A program made the position numbers and the translations under genes. A DNA stretch of 10,443 nucleotides from Thermoprotei archaeon ex4572_64 (GTDB taxonomy: Archaea > Thermoproteota > Thermoprotei > Thermoproteales > Thermocladiaceae), in NCBI GenBank assembly GCA_002254895.1, contig NJDF01000070.1:1-10443 (forward strand), read 5' to 3'. The notes beneath the pieces are model-generated. The model was not told the DNA's origin, made no database searches, and saw only the letters and a list, made by a program, of their open reading frames with translations. Below are positions 1-6,007 of the stretch, in pieces (the stretch's first letter is position 1; each line of letters starts with the position of its first letter).

Positions 1-135
1 ATTACACCCCTTTAACTCACTCTCACACTCAAGGTATGTAAGTTTGTAAAGGATATGTTCAATTAGTAAAAGTTCTCTATCTTTATCATCATTAACTACA
101 GATACCAACAGAACTACTACCAGTCGCATGATCAT
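1..135 (-). CDS. Partial hypothetical protein, N-terminus only
   Basis: This is an open frame on the minus strand that runs off the left edge, so only about 45 residues are visible. ATG codons occur at 135-133 and 129-127 in the same frame, and a TTG at 162-160 is a further in-frame option; a TAG lies just upstream at 165-163. The N-terminus is hydrophobic (MIMRLVVVLLVSVV) and is followed by a charged stretch (NDDKDREL), which could be a short membrane anchor or simply the first beta strand of a globular domain. I do not recognise the family. A TATA-like box around 181-192 fits transcription in this direction. Because the frame is short and the product unknown, it may not be a real gene. Confidence 0.35.
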   Translation of the reverse strand, partial: MIMRLVVVLLVSVVNDDKDRELLLIEHILYKLTYLECESELKGCN

Positions 136-345
136 TACTATATTCGTTGTTTTAATTTTCAACTACGTTTTTCCCTTCAACATAAATTTATGGTAAAATA
201 AATCAACAAGATAATATTGCTCAACAAGTTTTATCATTTAGTTCAGATATTATACTCAAAAGTGATTTTAGACAAGTAAGGTTATATTCACTATATGCGT
301 AGTTGAATATTCTCCTTAAGAACAGTTGAATGTTGTTTATAATCA
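136..345. other. AT-rich intergenic region
   Basis: Apart from the possible TATA box at 181-192, I see no reading frame with family features, no repeat array, no tRNA and no GC-rich RNA in this stretch. It separates the left-edge frame from the C/D box sRNA candidate. Confidence 0.5.
181..192 (-). promoter_or_regulatory. Possible TATA box for the left-edge gene
   Basis: The minus strand carries an ATAAATTTATG stretch centred near 186, followed by AT-rich sequence. It lies about 24 nt before the TTG at 162 and about 50 nt before the ATG at 135. It is a palindrome, so it has no intrinsic direction. In such AT-rich DNA this is weak evidence. Confidence 0.25.
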
Positions 346-403
346 TAGTTCAGCGCTATTAACCTCGATCATTAATCACCCGGCTCCGGCTCATCACAAC
401 GCT
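346..403 (-). ncRNA. Candidate C/D box sRNA guide
   Basis: Read on the minus strand this has the layout of an archaeal C/D box sRNA, which guides 2'-O-methylation by fibrillarin, Nop5 and L7Ae. A perfect C box (GTGATGA, 397-391) is followed by an 11-nt guide (GCCGGAGCCGG, 390-380). Then come a D'-like box (GTGA, 379-376), a 3-nt spacer, a C'-like box (ATGATCG, 372-366), a 12-nt guide (AGGTTAATAGCG, 365-354) and a perfect D box (CTGA, 353-350). Box spacing is right for the family, and the segment is GC-rich against AT-rich surroundings. A TATA-like box at 424-432 puts the transcription start 5-7 nt before box C. D' and C' deviate from consensus and I could not assign targets; the guides predict CCGGCUCCGGC and CGCUAUUAACCU. 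Confidence 0.6.
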
Positions 404-423
404 GAGTGTGCTAGCTATATGGG

Positions 424-432
424 TTTTAAGAA
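424..432 (-). promoter_or_regulatory. TATA box for the C/D sRNA candidate
   Basis: The minus strand reads TTCTTAAAA, centred at 428. A start site about 25 nt downstream falls at 402-404, just before box C of the sRNA candidate. The spacing makes the assignment plausible. Confidence 0.45.
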
Positions 433-476
433 TAACTTAAAGTTTTTGGAGATGACTACAATAGTGAAGTTCTTCT

Positions 477-1733
477 TTACCTTATGGTATTTAACAAATC
501 TTTAAATACTTCAAGAACTATCTGTATATCCTTCTCTTTACTTGCAACGTTTGCAAGAAGTTTTCTTAATCCTCTTCTCCAATTCCTCTTAATAAACTCA
601 TTAACAATATCCTTTCCATAAGGTCTTACCTTCTCTAGAAATTCTTCCGTAACTTCACCTCTAGTTTCAATTAGTTTAATAAAATCTTCATATGTCTGTA
701 GGAATTGTTTTGCAAGATTTTTAACATAATCATCCTGAATTAGATTTAACACTTCATCTCTGTAACCTTCAGTTATAAGTATAGTTAATGCCTTAGCATC
801 ATTATAATACTTCAAATTCATAGCTTCAGGATATAGTGTTGACTTAATCTCAATAATGGTTGGCGTAATTTTATCATTACCATATCGTAGAAATACACTC
901 ATACTATTTAGAGATTTCTCGTAAATTCTTAACAATTCTTTTCCTGACTTAGGCTCAATTATAGGTACGTGTTCAACTTTTAAGATTTCTGAAGATTCTC
1001 TAACTGTGAGTAAAGTGCCGTCAGGTCTTCTAGCACATATAAGGTACAGTCTATACTTCTCCCAATTCCACTTACTTGGATGAGGAGGCTTTATGATTGC
1101 AGGTTCAGGACCAGCAAGGATGAAGGTGAAGGTCCATCCTTCAAAGCCTTTAAACTTATCTAGAAGACCAGAAGCTTCAGCTATCACCATAGCAGTCTCT
1201 ATAAAGGGGTTAATCACATTTCCAAAATCTTCAACAACTAATTTACCTTTCTCAAACTTCATGTTATGAAGAGCGTATCTTGTAGCTGCAATCCACTTCT
1301 TAAGAATTGGATCGTAATAAAACGTTATTTGCCAACCATCAATTCTCTCAGTAACTTCTATAGGTGTTTCATCAGGAATTGACACTCCATGAACACCGTA
1401 ATCCATAGCTCTATGTATTGGAAAAGCTATAGTCTTAATGTAATCCTTCTCAAAGAGTAATACTGTACCTGTTGCGTGAAGAATTACGGGAAAGTATCTA
1501 GGTATGGCACCAATAATGGGTGAGTATATACATTCAACAACATCTTCACATATACTTACACACCTCTTGTCAATATATTTACCAAGAATCTCATTATACC
1601 ATCTATTCAATACATATTGAACTTTCTTGCTAGGTGTACCTAGAAGTTCACTAACTTTCTTAACCTCATCAAGCTGTGGTTCTCTAACCGACCAGGTCCT
1701 CAAAGATTTTTCAACAATTTCAAGCCAATTCAT
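477..1733 (-). CDS. T4 Rnl1-like RNA ligase homologue with altered motif I
   Basis: The 418-residue protein resembles the covalent nucleotidyltransferase fold of T4 RNA ligase 1. This family uses ATP to adenylate an active-site lysine and seals RNA 5'-phosphate and 3'-hydroxyl ends. An N-terminal segment (GTVLLFEKDYIK, AFPIHRAMDYG, about 89-112) matches the region before motif I. The motif I position is TERIDGWQITFYY (128-140). A motif III-like FEGWTFTFILAGPEPA (197-211), IIIa-like YRLYLICARRPDG (227-239) and motif V-like IIEIKSTLY (293-301) follow. The C-terminal third is charged and helical. The nucleotide-accepting lysine of K-x-D-G is arginine here (R130, codon AGA), and motif IV lacks a clear Glu-Gly. 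The protein may therefore be catalytically dead, an RNA-binding relative, or altered by a one-base change. The ATG start is immediately downstream of an intergenic region shared with prs. The family call is by motif pattern only. Confidence 0.55.
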   Translation of the reverse strand: MNWLEIVEKSLRTWSVREPQLDEVKKVSELLGTPSKKVQYVLNRWYNEILGKYIDKRCVSICEDVVECIYSPIIGAIPRYFPVILHATGTVLLFEKDYIKTIAFPIHRAMDYGVHGVSIPDETPIEVTERIDGWQITFYYDPILKKWIAATRYALHNMKFEKGKLVVEDFGNVINPFIETAMVIAEASGLLDKFKGFEGWTFTFILAGPEPAIIKPPHPSKWNWEKYRLYLICARRPDGTLLTVRESSEILKVEHVPIIEPKSGKELLRIYEKSLNSMSVFLRYGNDKITPTIIEIKSTLYPEAMNLKYYNDAKALTILITEGYRDEVLNLIQDDYVKNLAKQFLQTYEDFIKLIETRGEVTEEFLEKVRPYGKDIVNEFIKRNWRRGLRKLLANVASKEKDIQIVLEVFKDLLNTIR

Positions 1734-1759
1734 TAATTATCGATAATATGTGTATGTAA

Positions 1760-1771
1760 GAGAAAATAATC
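1760..1771 (-). promoter_or_regulatory. Weak TATA-like box for the ligase homologue
   Basis: The minus strand reads GATTATTTTC, centred about 33 nt before the ATG at 1733, which would give a leader of only a few bases. The sequence is a poor match, and the palindromic prs box could also serve this direction. Confidence 0.25.
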
Positions 1772-1787
1772 TTTACTATTAGTAATG

Positions 1788-1798
1788 CTTATTTAAAG
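1788..1798 (+). promoter_or_regulatory. TATA box of prs, leaderless start
   Basis: CTTATTTAAAG is centred near 1793, about 25 nt before the ATG at 1818. This predicts transcription starting at or next to the start codon, the leaderless arrangement common in crenarchaea, and it supports the chosen start. Confidence 0.6.
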
Positions 1799-1817
1799 TC
1801 ACGTTTAGACTATCATA

Positions 1818-2702
1818 ATGAGAAGTCTTGTACTTAATTTTTCTGAAAGTGAAGACTTGGGTAAGAAGTTAAGCTCAATACTTAATCTTGAACGTTACTC
1901 AATTGAAAGTAAAATTTTTCCTGATGGTGAAGTATATATTAGACTACCTGTAAGTCCTGAAAATAGGAAGGTAATTATTATTCAAAGACTATATCCAGAA
2001 CCTAATATTAATTTCATAAAACTACTACTTACAGTTGATGCATGTAGAGACTTAAATGCTGAGGAAATCGTAGTGATACTACCATACTTAGCATACTCTA
2101 GACAGGATAAGAGATTTAGAGAAGGTGAAGCTGTAAGTTTAAAGACAATACTTAAGACACTTAAAGATTTAGGTGTAAAAAGTATTATCACTATTGATGT
2201 TCATAAACCACAAGCATATAGTTTAGAAGGATTAAACTGCATCAACATTGAGCCATTTGATGAGTATGCTAGATATATTGAGTCAAATATTGGTGATTGT
2301 GTAATCTTAAGTCCTGACTATGGCTCCCTATGGAGAGCTGAAAGTACTGCTAAAAGGCTGAACGTACTGTATGACTATTTTGAAAAGACTAGAGATAGAA
2401 TTACTGGTGAGGTAACCATTAGGCCTAAGCAGATAGATGTTCAGAATAGAGATGTAGTTATCATTGATGATATAATAGCTACTGGTGGAACCATAGTTAA
2501 AGCTATAGATATATTGAAAAGTCTAGGTGTACGTAATGTACATGTAATTGCTACTCATGGACTCTTCATAGATAATGCTGATGTTAAGATAATCAAGGCA
2601 GGAGCATCATCAATAACTTGTACTAACACCGTAATTAATAAATATTCAAAAATAGATATTACAGAACTCATTGCTAAGAAGTTAAGACAAATTATTACTT
2701 AA
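1818..2702 (+). CDS. prs: Ribose-phosphate pyrophosphokinase (PRPP synthase)
   Basis: This cytoplasmic enzyme transfers pyrophosphate from ATP to ribose 5-phosphate. The product, PRPP, feeds purine, pyrimidine, histidine and tryptophan synthesis. At 294 residues it has the normal archaeal length and looks complete. An N-terminal FPDGEVYIRLP (34-44) is typical of the family. RQDKRF (95-100) lies in the ATP-binding region, and TIDVHKPQA (125-133) holds the catalytic-loop histidine. The PRPP-binding loop VVIIDDIIATGGT (213-225) is intact, as is the following VIATHGLF. The start is fixed by the TATA box 25 nt upstream. It is divergent from the ligase homologue and is one of the few genes in the window with no missing segment. 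The closest comparison is to archaeal class enzymes such as those of Thermoplasma and Sulfolobus. Confidence 0.95.
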   Translation: MRSLVLNFSESEDLGKKLSSILNLERYSIESKIFPDGEVYIRLPVSPENRKVIIIQRLYPEPNINFIKLLLTVDACRDLNAEEIVVILPYLAYSRQDKRFREGEAVSLKTILKTLKDLGVKSIITIDVHKPQAYSLEGLNCINIEPFDEYARYIESNIGDCVILSPDYGSLWRAESTAKRLNVLYDYFEKTRDRITGEVTIRPKQIDVQNRDVVIIDDIIATGGTIVKAIDILKSLGVRNVHVIATHGLFIDNADVKIIKAGASSITCTNTVINKYSKIDITELIAKKLRQIIT

Positions 2703-2745
2703 TTCTACGTTACACCCTTAAACTACTAACATAAAGAGATTACAC

Positions 2746-4108
2746 GTGATAAATAGTTTAGAAAGATATGTTAATAGACATTTAGAGGCTTCAGGACATG
2801 ATGTTGATTCAAGAAGAGTTGCAAAGTTAACAATATACTTCACTTTAATTCTACTTTCAATATCCCTAGGAATGTGGTGGTGATATTGTTGATGCTTTCG
2901 AATATGCTAAACATTTAGGTCTAAAGTGGTTTAGTAGAGAGTGGAGTATAATTAAGAGATACTCCATATCAACTAACTCAATAATTAAAGCTTTAGAGTT
3001 GAGAGCTAGAAATCATCCAAATATTGAATTTCAGAAACTAATTTTAAACTACCTATCCACAGTTAGAAGTTCAGGAGAGTTAAGTACATTAATTAGAGTT
3101 GAAGTTAAATCTTCACTTGAATCTTTTTCCATAAAAATCAACACTCTCATTAGACAGTTGATAGAGATTGTTTCAGGTTTCTTGTCAGGAATAGTTGTTG
3201 CAGTTCTCTTCATAATCATATCGATAATTTTAGGTGTATCACCAACATCAGGATACATCATTGCTGTAATACTACTTGCACTTCTATTAAGTTTAGCATT
3301 TAGAGTAAATCAAGCATTACCAAATTTTCTAAAAATTGAATTCACTTTTAGCAACACTATAACTAAGTTCCTAGTCATAACGTTATCCATCATGACTATA
3401 ACGTTATCTGTCCTCATAATGATGAATAATACCGTAGTAGCACTAATAATTCCAGTACTCGCAGTGTACTCTATAATCACTACTAAATACGTTCGGGAAT
3501 GCATGCAGTTACTTCAAGCACTACCAGACCTTGTACGGGAGTTTCATAGTCTAGTTAAGTCAGGGTTGAGTGTGAAAGGAGCGTTTCTACACATTGACTA
3601 TTCTAGATATCCTGAGAAGTTATCTAGATATTTTAAGAAAATTCTTGATTATGGTTATGTAGGTGGTAACTCTTTCTGCAACTGGATTGTCAATTATGTG
3701 CTTAAGTTTATTTCCCTAATTTACAAAATTGGAGTGCCTGTAAAGACCTTGACATTACTTACAGATACCTTACTAACTGTTAGAAATATCATTATAAATA
3801 CTAGATATAGTGCTAGATCGTTAGACATTCTAAATTATAGTGTTCCTCCAATACTCATCATCGTCATAACTTTAACGCACATATTTCTAAACTCTATACT
3901 GAGCTTACCCATGACTTCTACAATACTCGTCATGAACACAAGTAGCTACATGAATGTACTATCATTCATCTCGTACATCTTCTGTTTAGGTATTTCACTC
4001 ATATCGACAAGATTTTGCGACTTAATGTTAAGTATAACTCTTCCAAGAGTTATCTCGCCAATCCTTGCATTAACACTCATACCTCTAAGTGAAGTCTTAT
4101 GGCTCTAG
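2746..4108 (+). pseudogene. Broken TadC/FlaJ-like pilus membrane platform gene
   Basis: TadC/FlaJ proteins form the membrane platform on which the secretion ATPase assembles archaeal pili. Two frames hold the parts. From GTG 2746 a 45-residue piece starts INSLERYVNRHLEASG, carries one membrane segment (LTIYFTLILLSISLG) and stops at TGA 2881. A +1-shifted frame starting within 2870-2882 continues GGDIVDAFEYAKHLG, then the type II secretion F-domain pattern (about 2900-3120). Several membrane helices follow, then a second F domain beginning LPDLVREFHSLVKSGLS (about 3520), then a hydrophobic C-terminus. In relatives, a second helix and an ELPxF stretch separate the first helix from the GxDIVxAF motif. 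Here these seem to be missing, so the break looks like a deletion of roughly 50-60 codons plus a frame change. The only start codons available to the downstream frame are internal, such as TTG 2999. The gene's end overlaps the next by 10 nt. Confidence 0.7.
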
Positions 4109-4524
4109 ATAGGTTGATAGCTGAAATAACTATACTTGTCAGCACTATAGTGTTAGCATGTTTAACACTGAACTCTATACTTTCAATACACTCTCTACTC
4201 TCAATGAGTAGTACTGTACAGAATGTAAATGTTGAGATACCTAACTGCATCATAGTCTGCACAAAATCTTCCTGTACACTATATGTAACTATACTTAACG
4301 ATAATGATTATGAAGTGATTGTTAAGAATATGCTGTACATCAGTAATGATAAGTATGTGGTGATTCGTGAAATTATGAATCAAGTACTTGAACCTCACGA
4401 GATGAGGTATGTAAGTTACACTAACATTGAGAATAAGGGACGTGTTGTAATTACTGTATGTGATGTGAATGCTACTAATTGTAATATCTTAAATAAGATC
4501 TGCGACGTATATTACGTTGAGTAG
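4099..4524 (+). CDS. Small membrane-anchored protein of the pilus locus
   Basis: This 141-residue protein has one N-terminal hydrophobic segment (about residues 8-30, AEITILVSTIVLACLTLNSI) and then a polar, beta-rich domain with several cysteines (CIIVCTKSSC, VCDVNATNC, KICDVYY). That layout fits a pilin-like or FlaF/FlaG-like protein whose domain faces outside the membrane. There is no lysine/arginine-glycine class III cleavage site before the hydrophobic segment, so processing by the archaeal prepilin peptidase is not supported. The ATG overlaps the last 10 nt of the TadC-like gene, which suggests translational coupling and a shared role. The paired cysteines could form disulfides, as expected for an exported protein in a hot environment. 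I do not recognise a named family. Confidence 0.7.
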   Translation: MALDRLIAEITILVSTIVLACLTLNSILSIHSLLSMSSTVQNVNVEIPNCIIVCTKSSCTLYVTILNDNDYEVIVKNMLYISNDKYVVIREIMNQVLEPHEMRYVSYTNIENKGRVVITVCDVNATNCNILNKICDVYYVE

Positions 4525-4565
4525 CGTTTTCTCTTATAAAGTAATTTCGTAATTAAACATTAAGA

Positions 4566-4575
4566 CTAAATATTC
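4566..4575 (+). promoter_or_regulatory. Possible TATA box for the prepilin gene
   Basis: CTAAATATTC is centred about 26 nt before the ATG at 4596, which would make the pilin transcript leaderless. This supports 4596 over the upstream GTG at 4587. A separate promoter for the major subunit would allow higher expression than the platform gene. Confidence 0.4.
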
Positions 4576-4595
4576 ATATAGTTCAAGTGTACTAC

Positions 4596-4901
4596 ATGGG
4601 TATGCTAAATTGTAAGAGAGGTGATCTCAGTGGCCCAATATACACAATACTTATGATTACTTTCGTCATTGCTGCATCAATATTAATATACAACTACTTC
4701 CTATCAAGAGCAAACATCCTAACTACTCAAGCACAAATTGAGATAACAAACATTCAATTAACAGGTAATGCCTACGCAGTCACAGTCTCTAACATTGGTA
4801 CTGTAGATGTTAAACTTACCTCAATAAAGATATATCCTGAAGGCTCTACAGATGCTATTGTTAGTGAAAGTTTAAATGCTGAATTAAAGCTATATTTTTA
4901 A
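4596..4901 (+). CDS. Archaeal class III prepilin, C-terminus missing
   Basis: The N-terminus reads MGMLNCKRG-DLSGPIYT, then a hydrophobic helix (ILMITFVIAASILIYNYF). Lys-Arg-Gly just before the helix is the site cut by archaeal prepilin peptidases, so this is probably a pilus subunit. After the helix come ITNIQLTGNAYAVTVSN and a beta-strand pattern (VDVKLTSIKIY) typical of archaeal pilin globular domains. The frame stops after about 101 residues in NAELKLYF, where the domain should continue. The next bases already encode the N-terminal domain of the secretion ATPase in another frame, starting within this gene's last codons. The pilin 3' end, any spacer and the ATPase start have therefore probably been lost together. 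An alternative GTG start at 4587 adds three residues. Confidence 0.7.
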   Translation: MGMLNCKRGDLSGPIYTILMITFVIAASILIYNYFLSRANILTTQAQIEITNIQLTGNAYAVTVSNIGTVDVKLTSIKIYPEGSTDAIVSESLNAELKLYF

Positions 4902-5863
4902 AGTTCCTGTAAGCGTTGTTGAAAGTAATGGTGAATATGTATACTTCATTAAAGAACCTGCATGTAATGAATTGTGTAGAGACTTGAAGAATAAGATTTA
5001 TTAGGAAAGGTATTACAAGAGGTATTTCTCTAGCTAAACCATATGTAGAGACTATTCTACCTGAAGGTCATAGGTTAGTAGCTACAATTGGTGAAATCAC
5101 GCCAGGACCAACTTTCAGTATTAGAAAGTTTCCAGCAAGACCATATACTCTGAAAGATCTTGTTGAGATGAGTATGCTTGACTATGTAACAGCAGCTTAC
5201 TTATGGCTAGTTGCTGAATATAGAGGCTTCATCATAATTTCAGGACCTATGGGTAGTGGAAAGACAACTCTCCTCTCAGCCATAGCTTCAATGCTGCCTA
5301 AAGATGCTAAGATAGTCACTATCGAGGATACTCCAGAAATTAAACTTCCACATAAGAATTGGGTAAGAATGTTCACAAGAGAAGGATTTGATGAGAAGAT
5401 TGAGATAGGCATGTTTAGTTTAGTAAAGTTAGCTGTGAGATATAGACCTGATTACATCATTGTTGGTGAAGTACGTGGTGATGAAGTACACGCAATGTTT
5501 CAAGCAGCAGCATTGGGTCACGGAATGTTAACTACATTCCACGCATCAACTATTGAGGAGTTCATAACTAGATTAACAACTCCTCCATTAAATATTAATA
5601 TTGGAAACTTACAGTTAGTATGGTGTATAGTATTTACAAGCATACATAATGGAGTTAGAAAAGTAGTAAACATCGTTGAACCATACGTGAAGAACGGTCA
5701 GATACACTTTAATAAAGTATTTGATGAAGGGAAAGTAATGATAGGTCAAAGCATGAAATTGAAGAATCTTAAAGAAACGTACAGTATCGATATTGAGGAG
5801 GAGGTTAAGAGGAGAATAGAGTTGATTAGAAGTGAAGAGGCCCAACCCCACCCTTCCCGATGA
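4888..5863 (+). pseudogene. Secretion/pilus assembly ATPase (PilB/TadA/FlaI type), damaged
   Basis: This is the cytoplasmic hexameric motor that powers pilus assembly or secretion. A first fragment at 4888-5004 reads VPVSVVESNGEYVYFIKEP, the usual start of the N-terminal domain, and ends in TAG. A second frame from 4988 reads GISLAKPYVETILPEGHR and TPGPTFSIRKFP and runs on to 5863, with a first ATG only at 5168. The motor motifs are intact, numbered from that ATG: Walker A GPMGSGKTT (26-34), Asp box TIEDTPEI (51-58), Walker B YRPDYIIVGEVRGDE (92-106) and His box TTFHAST (122-128). About 100 or more residues between the two fragments appear to be missing. The C-terminus leaves the family pattern after EEVKRRIELIRSE and ends in QPHPSR, which is translated from the opposite-strand GC-rich RNA. 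A 231-residue product from 5168 could still be made but would lack the N-terminal domain. Confidence 0.75.
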
Positions 5864-5953
5864 AACACCCATCTAGAGCTGGAAACCCGTCCTCTGGTCA
5901 GTGAACCCCTGAACGCGACCCGCCCGGGCTTAGGGCTTGGAGAGGCTCGCCCT
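5838..5953 (-). ncRNA. GC-rich structured RNA of unknown class
   Basis: A block of about 115 nt, roughly 60% GC by eye, lies in AT-rich DNA. This is the classic signature of a structured RNA in an AT-rich hyperthermophile. A strong TATA box (5975-5982) on the minus strand predicts transcription from about 5952-5954, exactly where the block begins (GGGCGAGCC). Seen on the minus strand: a 5' hairpin GGGC/GCCC containing GAG/CTC, a self-complementary GCCCGGGC, a GGTC/GACC hairpin (about 5897-5921), a stem CCAGAG pairing with CTCTAG, and a GATG/CATC hairpin. The GGTC/GACC loop has GTGA and CTGA on the opposite strand, so a kink-loop is conceivable only if the RNA is read from the plus strand. It does not match what I know of 5S rRNA, tRNA, SRP RNA or RNase P RNA. 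Its 3' end runs into the ATPase tail and may be truncated. Confidence 0.6.
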
Positions 5954-5974
5954 TGTAAATCTTCAAGTAAGATT

Positions 5975-5982
5975 CTTATAAA
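5975..5982 (-). promoter_or_regulatory. TATA box for the GC-rich RNA
   Basis: The minus strand reads GTATTTATAAGAATC. TTTATAAG is centred about 25 nt before the first base of the GC-rich block, with purine-rich sequence just upstream that could serve as a BRE. The protein-coding gene on this strand ends at 6008, just upstream, so the box is placed to start the RNA. Confidence 0.6.
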
Positions 5983-6007
5983 TACTTCTACACTTCACGT
6001 CTATCAA

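Noticed and set aside
1982..2191. Minus-strand open frame inside prs
   Set aside because: It is a shadow of the well-supported prs frame, with no domain, promoter or start context of its own.
2873..2886. Programmed +1 frameshift in the TadC-like gene
   Set aside because: A whole helix and the ELPxF stretch also seem to be missing, so a frameshift alone would not give a normal protein.
5838..5953. GC-rich block as 5S rRNA, tRNA, SRP RNA or RNase P RNA
   Set aside because: No T-arm or anticodon arm, no 5S core sequence, no SRP helix 8 motif and no RNase P P4 (GAGGAAAGUC-like) or ACAGAAA sequences could be found on either strand.
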